The notes under the pieces were generated by a model. The model saw nothing but the letters and a program-made list of their open reading frames with translations. It had not been told where the DNA came from and searched no databases. Positions 57,301 through 64,000 of a stretch of 64,000 nt of DNA are shown here, in pieces; the first letter of the stretch is position 1; the number at the start of each line of letters is the position of its first letter. The DNA lies in contig CALSTU010000002.1 in assembly GCA_943789355.1 (NCBI GenBank), forward strand, positions 434,001 to 498,000. The letters run 5' to 3'. The position numbers and the translations under genes are program-made. This stretch comes from UBA7430 sp002478765. Lineage in GTDB: Bacteria; Bacteroidota; Bacteroidia; Flavobacteriales; UBA7430.

Positions 57301-58661
57301 CTGAAATAAATTTCTGCAGGATCATCAGAGATTGCATCAAAAGAAATCGACCCTCCACCTTGGAACATTAACGGGTAAAGACTTAAATCCTCATTTGCAA
57401 AACCTCCCCAGGATTCTGAACCTGATGGACTTGTATAAACATTCCCTTGGGCATAAGTCCCTCCAAATGCGCCAGAGAAAACAACCCCATTCACTCCTAT
57501 TACGGGTTCCACACAAGCAGTTCCTCCGTAAGAAGCACAATCACTTGGCGAAAAGAATTCATTGTAAGGTGCATAAGCATTAACGTAGATACAACCTTCT
57601 GCATCCGGGATATCATCACAGGATGCATAAACACACACCGAATTTCCGTATTGATCTTGACCGGGTACTGTAGCCGCTGAATCGTAATTAGTCGCAGCAG
57701 CATCGCTACAACCGAGTACTTCCTGTATTGACGGATCACATATCGGCTCAAAAACACCGGATTCAATAAGTTGAATTCCATTGGTCGAATATATGTACTC
57801 CTCACTCAAGCCCATAACAAGACCATCATTCAATTGATACCCAATGTATATGGTATCTCCCTCTGCAAAACCGTCAATTTCGTCGGATGTCTCGTCATTA
57901 CCCATCGCGGCGATGGAAATTTGTGAACCTGTCCAAACTGTAGAACCGAAACATACAGGGTTTTCTCCAGACTCATCTACTGCAAAAACACCGATTTGTG
58001 TTCCTGAAGCCAAATCAACACTTGATACAAAAGAACTCGTGAACAAAATCGTCATGTTAGAGCCTGTATTCACAAAGCTAAAATCTAATATGGGACACTC
58101 CTCTTGCTCATAAACTTCACAAGAGCCATCGTCTTGCGTCGCATTGGGGTCAAAATTATCTGAAGCGTCATCGGTACATCCAAAGATTTCGTATTCACAA
58201 GAGTCATCCTCTAGATTCGCTTCAGTATTGTAATTTACTGCCGTCTCATCCGTACATCCTTGGATAAACACCGTACAAGCGTTGTTTGCAAAACCCGGAC
58301 TCGGCGTTGCCGAACACCCAGTCCCATCAGCGGTAAAATTGGTTGCACCCAAGTCGCCATCTAGGGATGCTACCATCAATACGTTTCCTTCGGTGTCACC
58401 TAGGTAAAGATTGTCGCCTCCGCCACCAATCCCAGAACCAAAGCTTCCTTCAGCATCTTCTTCACCAAGCCAGTATACTCCTGGAGCAATGACTACATCA
58501 CCAAAAGTGAGGTCCCCAAACGGTTGTTCGTCGTCAAGCATGAAACCAAGCAATGTACAGTCGGTATCGCCTGAGTTGTAAATTTCAATATAATCTTCAG
58601 GATCCCCTTTTCCGTGTGCTTCTGTAATGTATACCGTGCCTAAAACACATGCAGGAACCAC
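51399..58661 (-). CDS. Giant repeat surface protein, C-terminal part (split by a frameshift)
   Basis: 2,420 residues from an ATG at 58661 that is internal to a lamin-tail-like domain (VYITEAHGKGDPEDYIEIYN), so this is not a natural start. It continues the upstream ORF, from which it is separated by one missing base at 58665/58666. About 65 copies of a roughly 25-residue repeat of type GCTDxxAxNYNxxANxDDGSC fill it, followed by a T9SS type A sorting domain (MKIYPNPASDLVTISNLDFE ... KLIKK). The repeats are Cys-bracketed and rich in Asp and Asn, so disulfides and calcium binding are plausible. The whole would be a cell-surface protein, probably adhesive or structural. Confidence 0.82.
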   Translation of the reverse strand: MVPACVLGTVYITEAHGKGDPEDYIEIYNSGDTDCTLLGFMLDDEQPFGDLTFGDVVIAPGVYWLGEEDAEGSFGSGIGGGGDNLYLGDTEGNVLMVASLDGDLGATNFTADGTGCSATPSPGFANNACTVFIQGCTDETAVNYNTEANLEDDSCEYEIFGCTDDASDNFDPNATQDDGSCEVYEQEECPILDFSFVNTGSNMTILFTSSFVSSVDLASGTQIGVFAVDESGENPVCFGSTVWTGSQISIAAMGNDETSDEIDGFAEGDTIYIGYQLNDGLVMGLSEEYIYSTNGIQLIESGVFEPICDPSIQEVLGCSDAAATNYDSAATVPGQDQYGNSVCVYASCDDIPDAEGCIYVNAYAPYNEFFSPSDCASYGGTACVEPVIGVNGVVFSGAFGGTYAQGNVYTSPSGSESWGGFANEDLSLYPLMFQGGGSISFDAISDDPAEIYFRFEKNPHPDTEPSFNTESVFVDGSASFTVDLPSQGLNTFSSFLLYVVTKDVAITLNNVSVSTTGSPTVDVPGCMDSKATNYSSNATMSAQDSYGNSVCIYASCDDIPDTEGCLYIDAYAPYNEFFSPDDCASYGGTTCGAEPGGDVEGCTNVNANNYNSDATLDDGSCEYGTYGCMDPAYVEYDINATLDDASCSTLIVEGCTNENFVEYNADANKENGTCFTFVFKGCTDVAYMEFNPNATQDDGSCETLGLYGCTNPLFLEFNPNANIENGTCLNFLIFGCIQPDAFNFNPNANKGDGSCIDKIFGCTLSQAFNYDATANVNNGSCEPFKYGCINLSSFNYNPNANTSDGSCIPFVTGCTDPNAINYNSLANSNDGSCEAVIYGCIDFEAFNYNPNANKDNGGCIPKIEGCMSDMAFNYNPLANINDGSCILKIEGCTIETAFNFNPNANSDNGMCIETVRGCTNPNAVNYNVNANVNDGSCQREVFGCADASAFNYNPNANTDDGSCMPAVKGCTNPVAFNYNSLANINDGSCESKVLGCTDPSAFNYNPNANTEFSTSTCISLIYGCTNSLAFNFDPIATMNDGSCVAVVRGCMDETALNYNPNANTDNSSCVAKVAGCMNPLAKNYNPSATMNDGSCISVLKGCTNPEALNYFPSANTDDGSCITLVEGCMNAAAMNYNPNANFNDGSCLPFIYGCMDESALNYYLFANTDDGSCINKVAGCTNPLSLNYNALANVNDASCIAKIFGCTDDSSLNFSSVANTDDGSCIDVVEGCTNPLALNYNAAANFNDASCIAKILGCTNSEALNYYANANEDDGSCLTKVVGCTNALAFNYNPDANFNNNSCLPVIFGCMDDAAINYQVLANTPDNSCKSTVSGCMNPMAYNYTPEANTNDGSCTAKIAGCMDEDKSNYNPEANVAGVCIDVVYGCIYNFPFITNYNPEATVNQESAVDSGDPCEYSFRRRNSNKVCTDPIAENYFPMADSNNDSYNETIALQLDIDNETCTFIEGCTDGLAFNYNADATKDDGTCIDVVAGCMDDTYTEYNASANTDTDPTSCETLVVEGCTDLNAFNYDASANTNDGSCTAIVYGCLDNSYVEFNASANTDTDPTSCVNEVVSGCTDEAYLEYNASANTSDVTACVTTAVVGCMDDNFTEYNASANKDTDPTSCATAVVNGCTDLNAFNYEANANTNDGSCLDIVYGCMDANYVEFNASANTDTDPTSCANEVVSGCTDSDYVEYNASANSSDESACVTIAVTGCMDDAYTEYSALANVDDGSCATAVVRGCTDLNAFNFDSNANVNDGSCLAIVYGCSDDTYLEYDASANTDNGSCVNVTVLGCTDSDYLEYSASANKDDDSCSTLIVLGCMNDAYTEYNASANTDTDPSTCQTLIVSGCTDVNYTEFDSSANTNDGSCATLIVEGCTDDTYLEHWDYNTSDKSITALTNVPDTDTDPTSCINLIVNGCTNFDYDEYNELANVDDGSCTTQNVTYGCMDSTAENYDASATDDSQSTCIYLVPGCTNSLSSNYNAEATQDDGSCEAVVVLGCMTSTAANYNPLATQDDGSCEVFVLGCTDETSFNYNSNANKDDGTCIAIETGCTNATAFNYNSLANTDDGSCEAVVNGCTDEAAYNYNALANTEDNSCVAIVSGCTDEAASNYNSLANTDDDSCIIEIVGCMDEDACNYDASANTNVGCEYTEAFYDCNDVCISDVDTDGICDELEVSGCTDSLYFEFNSLATDDDASCTTIIVLGCTDATAFNYDESANTNDDTCVDLVSGCMDDTYVEYNPNANTSDDSCSNKVILGCMNENALNYSSLANKDDGLCILPVGGCTDVNACNYNTEANVDDASCLIPEGCEYCSGETDGSGTLITNEVDPNGGCVSLEESESIGMKIYPNPASDLVTISNLDFETITIYGLSGQMLQWNQNYDGQIDISNLSSGIYTLKLTDVDGNQHYSKLIKK
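51730..56870 (-). repeat. Array of about 60 diverged 25-residue Cys/Asp/Asn repeats
   Basis: On the minus strand the unit is GC(T/M)(D/N)xxAxNYNxxANxDDGSC plus a 3-5 residue linker, 69-78 nt per unit. Some units are longer (TDTDPTSC variants; one with a TYLEHWDYNTSDKS insertion). Copies differ throughout, with two sub-types (AFNYNPNAN and YTEYNASAN) that form separate blocks, so the array is old and has grown by unit duplication. Confidence 0.85.
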
Positions 58662-61600
58662 AGCTCATATTCACAGGAATCATCCTCTAGATTCGCTTCA
58701 GCATTGTAATTTGTTGCGGTAGGATCTGTACATCCCAAAGATGTATTATCTGAATATGCATCACAAGCAGGTCCAAAAGTCCCTGATACAATGTATTCAA
58801 TATTGTTAGTCGTGTAAAAATAATCCGAATCCAATGCCATGATGACACCATCACTCAACTGATAACCGATGCGCATCGTATCCCCTTGTGCAAACCCATC
58901 AATCACATCAGATGTTTCATCATTCCCCATCGCGGCAATAGAAATTTGTGAGCCTGTCCAAACTGTAGAACCGAAACATACTGGGTTTTCTCCAGACTCA
59001 TCTACTGCAAAAACACCGATTTGTGTTCCTGAAGCCAAATCAACACTTGATACAAAAGAACTCGTGAACAAAATCGTCATGTTAGAGCCTGTATTCACAA
59101 AGCTAAAATCTAATATGGGACACTCCTCTTGCTCATAAACTTCACAAGAGCCATCGTCTTGCGTCGCATTGGGGTCAAAATTATCTGAAACGTCATCGGT
59201 ACATCCGAATACGTCGTATTGACAGGAATCATCCTCTAGATTCGCTTCAGCATTGTAATTTGTTGCGGTAGGATCTGTACATCCCAAAGATGTATTATCT
59301 GAATATGCATCACAAGCAGGTCCAAAAGTCCCTGATACAATGTATTCAATATTGTTAGTCGTGTAAAAATAATCCGAATCCAATGCCATGATGACACCAT
59401 CACTCAACTGATAACCGATGCGCATCGTATCCCCTTGTGCAAACCCATCAATCACATCAGATGTTTCATCATTCCCCATCGCGGCAATAGAAATTTGTGA
59501 GCCTGTCCAAACTGTAGAACCGAAACATACTGAGTTTTCTCCAGACTCATCTACTGCAAAAACACCGATTTGTGTTCCTGAAGCCAAATCAACACTTGAT
59601 ACAAAAGAACTCGTGAACAAAATCGTCATGTTAGAGCCTGTATTCACAAAGCTAAAATCTAATATGGGACACTCCTCTTGCTCATAAACTTCACAAGAGC
59701 CATCGTCTTGCGTCGCATTGGGATCGAAATTATCTGAAACGTCATCGGTACATCCGAATACGTCGTATTGACAGGAATCATCCTCTAGATTCGCTTCAGT
59801 ATTGTAATTTACTGCCGTTTCATCCGTACATCCTTCAACAAACACCGTACAAGCGTTGTTTGCAAAACCCGGACTCGGCGTTGCCGAACATTCGGTTCCA
59901 TCAGCGGTAAAATTGGTGGCACCTAAATCTCCATCTAAAGATGCTACGACCAAATAGTTTCCTTGGTCATCTCCCAAGTAAAGGCTGTCGCCGCCGCCGC
60001 CAATACCAGAACCAAAGCTTCCTTCAGCATCTTCTTCACCTAGCCAGTATGCTCCTGGAGCAATAACCACATCACCAAAGGTGAGGTCGTCAAAAGGTTG
60101 CTCATCGTCTAGCATGAAACCAAGCAATGTACATTCCTCATCGCCAGAGTTGTAAATTTCGATATAATCTTCAGGATCTCCTTTTCCGTGTGCTTCTGTA
60201 ATGTATACAGTTCCTAAAACACATGCAGGAACCACAGCTACATATTCACAGGAATCATCCTCTAGATTCGCTTCAGCATTGTAATTTGTTGCGGTAGGAT
60301 CTGTACAACCTTCGATAAACACTGTACAAGCGTTGTTTACAAGGCCCGGACTCGGCGTTGCCGAACATCCCGTTCCATCAGCGGTAAAGCTTGTTCCACC
60401 TAAGTCGCCATCTAGGGATGCAACCACCAGAACGTTTCCTTGAGTATCTCCCAAGTAAAGGCTGTCGCCTCCGCCGCCAATACCAGAACCAAAGCTTCCT
60501 TCGGCATCTTCTTCTCCAACCCAGTATGCTCCTGGAGCAATGACGACATCACCAAAAGTGAGGTCTCCAAACGGTTGTTCGTCGTCAAGCATGAAACCAA
60601 GCAATGTACATTCCTCATCGCCTGAGTTGTATATTTCAATGTAATCTTCAGGATCCCCTTTTCCGTGTGCTTCTGTAATGTATACGACCCCTAACTCACA
60701 GGCGAGAATCTCATTCAATCCTGAGGACGAACAATTTAATACTGAAGTTGCCCCAACAGACTGAACAGCCATTCCGTTTGCAGTGTAGGATATTGGAAAA
60801 GGCATATCAACATCATAAAGATCTACTCCATCAACCAATTGAAACGAAATATCTGCGTTTGCTAATGCACCGTCAATTTCTGAAGTAGAGGTGTCATCTC
60901 CCCAAACAGCAATGGAAGTTTTGCTAACAGTAGCAACCTTTTCAGATCCTACAACAACACCATCCAAAGTCTTGGCAACTAAATAAGCGTCTGGATTCGA
61001 AATAGGTAAAGAATTAATGAAGGGAGGTAAAAGCATAACCGTCATGTTAGAACCCGTATTTCCCACGAAAGCACTTGGCAACAAACAATCGAGTGTCTCA
61101 AATTCGTCACATACGCCATCATCATCAACATCATTTAGACAAGCGCCCGAACAATCGTAACTTGACTCTGCATAAACACATGAACCGTCATCTTGTGTCG
61201 CAGTACTATCGAAATTACAAGCCGACTCACCGGTACAACCAAAAACATCAGCATCTTGTGATGAGCATACTGATACACTTGTGGAATTTACTATAGAAGC
61301 GATTCCATTGACAGTGAAATTACTACCCCCCATGCCAAAAATAGGACTAACATCATATATATTTGCACCCTCTACTAAAGCAAAGGAAATTGCATCTCCC
61401 GAAAGCGCTCCGTCTACCTCAGGAGTGAAAGTATCATCACCCCAAATTGTGAGTGACGTCTGATCCGAGCCATTAACTTCTGTTGAACCTACGACCATTC
61501 CTGATGGAGTTTTTACAACCATGTATGCAGCTGTTCCTGACACCGGCAAAGACTGGACAAACGAAGGCAATAGCATCATTGTCATATTCACGCCGGTATT

Positions 61601-61705
61601 CCCCTCAAAAGGAGCAGGAATATCACAATTCTGAGCATTCACTTTAGATAGAGTGAAAAAGGACAGCACCATCAACGCTATCAGGGGTAGAAATCTATTT
61701 TTCAT
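58640..61705 (-). CDS. Giant repeat surface protein, N-terminal part (split by a frameshift)
   Basis: Begins at the ATG at 61705 with a clear signal peptide (MKNRFLPLIALMVLSFFTLS, ending VNAQ); an upstream in-frame ATG at 61729 is less likely. It contains several copies of a GNTGxNMTxxLLPxFxxSLP-type domain of about 100 residues, two lamin-tail-like domains (VYITEAHGKGDPEDYIEIYN) and single Cys/Asp repeat units. The frame ends abnormally with ELWFLHVF inside a repeat whose intact copy reads CEYVAVVPACVLG. Joined to the downstream ORF it would encode about 3,430 residues. Confidence 0.82.
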   Translation of the reverse strand: MKNRFLPLIALMVLSFFTLSKVNAQNCDIPAPFEGNTGVNMTMMLLPSFVQSLPVSGTAAYMVVKTPSGMVVGSTEVNGSDQTSLTIWGDDTFTPEVDGALSGDAISFALVEGANIYDVSPIFGMGGSNFTVNGIASIVNSTSVSVCSSQDADVFGCTGESACNFDSTATQDDGSCVYAESSYDCSGACLNDVDDDGVCDEFETLDCLLPSAFVGNTGSNMTVMLLPPFINSLPISNPDAYLVAKTLDGVVVGSEKVATVSKTSIAVWGDDTSTSEIDGALANADISFQLVDGVDLYDVDMPFPISYTANGMAVQSVGATSVLNCSSSGLNEILACELGVVYITEAHGKGDPEDYIEIYNSGDEECTLLGFMLDDEQPFGDLTFGDVVIAPGAYWVGEEDAEGSFGSGIGGGGDSLYLGDTQGNVLVVASLDGDLGGTSFTADGTGCSATPSPGLVNNACTVFIEGCTDPTATNYNAEANLEDDSCEYVAVVPACVLGTVYITEAHGKGDPEDYIEIYNSGDEECTLLGFMLDDEQPFDDLTFGDVVIAPGAYWLGEEDAEGSFGSGIGGGGDSLYLGDDQGNYLVVASLDGDLGATNFTADGTECSATPSPGFANNACTVFVEGCTDETAVNYNTEANLEDDSCQYDVFGCTDDVSDNFDPNATQDDGSCEVYEQEECPILDFSFVNTGSNMTILFTSSFVSSVDLASGTQIGVFAVDESGENSVCFGSTVWTGSQISIAAMGNDETSDVIDGFAQGDTMRIGYQLSDGVIMALDSDYFYTTNNIEYIVSGTFGPACDAYSDNTSLGCTDPTATNYNAEANLEDDSCQYDVFGCTDDVSDNFDPNATQDDGSCEVYEQEECPILDFSFVNTGSNMTILFTSSFVSSVDLASGTQIGVFAVDESGENPVCFGSTVWTGSQISIAAMGNDETSDVIDGFAQGDTMRIGYQLSDGVIMALDSDYFYTTNNIEYIVSGTFGPACDAYSDNTSLGCTDPTATNYNAEANLEDDSCEYELWFLHVF
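58671..59768 (-). repeat. Tandem 549-bp in-frame duplication
   Basis: Positions 58671-59219 and 59220-59768 are nearly identical over 549 bp (183 codons), differing at only a few bases. Each copy encodes a Cys/Asp repeat pair plus the CPILDFSFVNTGSNMTILFT domain. A more diverged copy lies at about 57720-58200. Confidence 0.85.
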
Positions 61706-61892
61706 AATGATCAAATGTTTAGACTTCAAAGATATACTTTTCGAATAATTTTAGGAGCTAAAACCCAAGTTTTTATAGACCGAATAACGAATACAGAACT
61801 GAAAAAAATCAAACAAAAAGCCGAGTTAAATTCACAGTGTAGTACATCTGGGATAATAAATCCCATATACTTTAGTATCCATGACAAAAATG

Positions 61893-61900
61893 TATATTTG
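61893..61900 (+). promoter_or_regulatory. Bacteroidota -7 element of thrS
   Basis: TATATTTG matches TAnnTTTG and lies about 34 nt upstream of the thrS start; the -33 side (TTTAG near 61871) is weak. Confidence 0.45.
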
Positions 61901-61934
61901 CAAACGCTCGTAAAATTTCATGAAATAAGAAGCA

Positions 61935-63881
61935 ATGATTGATATTACACTACCCGACGGAACGGTTAAACAATATCCAAAAGGCACCACTGCCATGCAA
62001 GTCGCTGAAGGGATAAGTAGCGGTTTGGCTCGCAATGTTCTGGCAGCAGAGATAGGTGATGAAGTATGGGATGCTAATCGTGGAATCTTTAATGATGCAA
62101 CCTTAAAACTCCTTACTTGGAACGATGACAATGGGAAAATGGCCATGTGGCATTCCTCTGCACACCTTATGGCTGAGGCTCTGGAAGCGCTTTACCCAGG
62201 TGTCAAACTAGCCATTGGACCCCCAATTGAACAAGGGTTTTATTACGATATTGATTTTGGCGAACACAACTTTTCTTCAGACCATTTTCCGAAAGTAGAA
62301 AAGAAAATGACAGAATTGGCGCGTCAAAAGAACACGTTTGAGCGTATTGAAATCTCCAAAACGGAAGCCATCTCTTACTTTCAAAAAAAAGAAGACGTAT
62401 ACAAACTGGAATTACTGGAAGGCTTGGAAGATGGAAACATCACCTTCTACAAACAAGGTGGATTTACCGACCTATGTAGGGGCCCTCACATTCCAAACAC
62501 AGGATTCATAAAGGCGATTAAACTGCTCAATACTGCAGGAGCTTACTGGAGAGGTGACGAGAAAAACAAACAGCTCACAAGAATATATGGAATCACTTTT
62601 CCAAAGAATAAAGAACTTACCGCCTATCTCGAAATGCTGGAGGAGGCTAAGAAAAGAGACCACCGTAAATTAGGAAAAGAGATGGAACTTTTCACCTTCT
62701 CTCAAACCGTAGGACAAGGACTGCCATTATGGCTTCCAAAAGGTGCTGCATTAAGAGAGCGTTTGGAAAATTTCTTAAAGAAAGCTCAATTGACTGCTGG
62801 CTACGAACAGGTCATTACACCACACATAGCGAATAAAGATTTATACGTTTGTTCTGGACACTATGAAAAATACGGCGAAGATTCGTTCCAACCCATCAAG
62901 ACCCCGAACGAAGGTGAAGAATTTTTCTTGAGACCTATGAATTGCCCACATCACTGTGAAATTTATAAAAGCAAACCCAGATCCTACAAAGATCTTCCCA
63001 TACGTTATGCAGAATTTGGAACTGTATATCGCTACGAACAAAGTGGTGAATTGCACGGTCTTACTCGCGTGAGAGGATTTACGCAAGATGATGCGCACCT
63101 GTTTGTAAGACCCGACCAAGTCCGAGAAGAATTTGAAAAAGTTATTGATTTAGTGCTCTATGTATTTAAAGCTTTAGGTTTTGAGGATTTTACCGCTCAG
63201 GTTTCTCTTCGTGACAAAGAAAATAGAGAAAAATACATTGGTAGTGACTCTAACTGGGATTTGGCTGAAGATGCAATCTTAGATTCAGCAAACAAAAAAG
63301 GCTTAGAGACTACTGTAGAATATGGTGAAGCTGCTTTTTACGGACCTAAATTAGACTTCATGGTTAAAGATGCTCTAGGAAGGTCTTGGCAACTGGGAAC
63401 CATTCAAGTAGATTATAATCTACCAGAACGCTTTGAACTCGAATACACCGGGTCTGACAACAAAAAACATCGCCCAGTGATGATACACAGAGCACCCTTC
63501 GGTTCTCTAGAGCGATTTGTTGCCGTATTGCTTGAACATTGCGGAGGAAACTTCCCTTTGTGGCTCACGCCTGACCAAGTTTGCATACTTCCAATTAGCG
63601 ATAAGTACATGGAATATAGCAAGGAAGTTTTAAATTCGCTTAAAATTTCCGATATTCGCGCCGAGATTGACGACCGTAGTGAAAAAACGGGACGTAAAAT
63701 TCGTGATGCAGAAGTTCGTAAAATACCATTCATGCTAATCGTTGGAGAACGTGAAGCCCATGAAGGCAAAGTCTCTGTAAGGCGACACGGTGGCGAAGAC
63801 CTTGGAAGCATGAGCTTGGAAGAATTCAAAGCCTTAACGAACAAAGAGATTACAGAAAATATTGACGAATTTGTTGTTTAA
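61935..63881 (+). CDS. thrS: Threonyl-tRNA synthetase
   Basis: 648 residues. The TGS domain (MIDITLPDGTVKQYPKGTTA) is followed by the editing domain with HSSAHLMAEALE, then the class II catalytic core: RPMNCPHHCEIY (zinc ligand Cys) near residue 335, and motif 2 YRYEQSGELHGLTRVRGFTQ with DDAH. The anticodon-binding domain ends the protein. Two tRNA-Thr genes are in the same window. infC follows, the common thrS-infC order. Confidence 0.97.
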   Translation: MIDITLPDGTVKQYPKGTTAMQVAEGISSGLARNVLAAEIGDEVWDANRGIFNDATLKLLTWNDDNGKMAMWHSSAHLMAEALEALYPGVKLAIGPPIEQGFYYDIDFGEHNFSSDHFPKVEKKMTELARQKNTFERIEISKTEAISYFQKKEDVYKLELLEGLEDGNITFYKQGGFTDLCRGPHIPNTGFIKAIKLLNTAGAYWRGDEKNKQLTRIYGITFPKNKELTAYLEMLEEAKKRDHRKLGKEMELFTFSQTVGQGLPLWLPKGAALRERLENFLKKAQLTAGYEQVITPHIANKDLYVCSGHYEKYGEDSFQPIKTPNEGEEFFLRPMNCPHHCEIYKSKPRSYKDLPIRYAEFGTVYRYEQSGELHGLTRVRGFTQDDAHLFVRPDQVREEFEKVIDLVLYVFKALGFEDFTAQVSLRDKENREKYIGSDSNWDLAEDAILDSANKKGLETTVEYGEAAFYGPKLDFMVKDALGRSWQLGTIQVDYNLPERFELEYTGSDNKKHRPVMIHRAPFGSLERFVAVLLEHCGGNFPLWLTPDQVCILPISDKYMEYSKEVLNSLKISDIRAEIDDRSEKTGRKIRDAEVRKIPFMLIVGEREAHEGKVSVRRHGGEDLGSMSLEEFKALTNKEITENIDEFVV

Positions 63882-63904
63882 CTAAACGATAGGAGGAACA
63901 AGCC

Positions 63905-64000
63905 ATAGCAATTAGAAGAAGAAGAAGTAGAGGTCCAGGACGTGTCATTAGGGAAAATGCACACAACATCAACAAAGCAATTAGAGCGCCCGAAGTGCGT
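63905..64000 (+). CDS. infC: Translation initiation factor IF-3 (5' part, start codon AUA)
   Basis: The frame from 63905 reads (M)AIRRRRSRGPGRVIRENAHN followed by INKAIRAPEVR, the IF-3 N-terminus, and runs off the right edge. No ATG, GTG or TTG precedes the conserved sequence: a TAG stop lies at 63890-63892 in frame. The first codon that fits is ATA at 63905 (an ATT at 63911 is the alternative). An AGGAGG at 63891-63896 has ideal spacing to ATA and is rare for Bacteroidota. Non-canonical starts are the basis of infC self-control in Escherichia coli (AUU there). Confidence 0.88.
   Translation, partial: MAIRRRRSRGPGRVIRENAHNINKAIRAPEVR

Noticed and set aside
57720..58200. Third copy of the 549-bp unit as evidence of misassembly
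   Set aside because: It differs from the other two copies throughout, so it is an older duplicate rather than an artefact.
61832..62146. Minus-strand ORF opposite the thrS start
   Set aside because: It overlaps the thrS start and its promoter-like element and has no recognisable features.

Overview
The window is chromosomal DNA of a Bacteroidota bacterium, most likely a marine member of the Flavobacteriales. The support is a PorQ-type type IX secretion (T9SS) protein, two huge surface proteins ending in T9SS sorting domains, a DUF2851 protein, the gene order tuf - tRNAs - hpf - xerC - rpsU, several promoter-like TAnnTTTG elements, and few Shine-Dalgarno sequences. No gene-free stretch is longer than about 300 bases; the longer gaps (18500-18730, 30548-30765, 61730-61934) hold nothing I recognise beyond the thrS promoter-like element.

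Layout. 1-14.5 kb, minus strand: information-processing block rpsU, xerC, hpf, tRNA-Thr/Tyr/Gly, tuf, tRNA-Trp, secE, nusG, rplKAJL, rpoB, rpoC (rpoC runs off the left edge). 14.5-23.9 kb, mostly minus strand: acyl-CoA dehydrogenase, apt, a helix-hairpin-helix protein, an AgcS-type symporter, a PspC protein, DUF2851, rpmB, cinA, cmk and porQ. 23.9-31.4 kb: two secreted peptidases (S9 and M1), a WYL-type regulator with an unknown protein, trmH, yjbQ and an aquaporin.

31.6-40.5 kb, minus strand, visibly AT-rich: a RiPP cluster of the thiazole/oxazole-modified microcin (TOMM) type that resembles the streptolysin S locus. It holds a 41-residue precursor with a CCCCCCSCCW core, a leader-binding E1-like protein, a YcaO cyclodehydratase ending in PxPxP, a SagB-type dehydrogenase, a two-gene ABC exporter, an M50 membrane metallopeptidase, a TPR-like lipoprotein and a TonB-dependent receptor. 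A small HTH protein and a 56-residue ORF lie at the promoter end. Junctions are tight (4-nt overlaps, or stop and start abutting), so this looks like one operon. It is the most interesting system in the window.

40.6-48 kb, plus strand: yebC, then an efflux operon tetR-tolC-MFP-RND in which tetR is broken by frameshifts and tolC carries a short compensated frameshift, then tRNA-Thr(GGT). 48.2-61.7 kb, minus strand: two surface proteins. The second is a giant of about 3,430 residues, split by a one-base deletion and built of lamin-tail-like domains, a 549-bp tandem duplication and about 65 copies of a roughly 25-residue Cys/Asp/Asn repeat. 61.9-64 kb, plus strand: thrS, then the start of infC, which has no canonical start codon and appears to begin at AUA.
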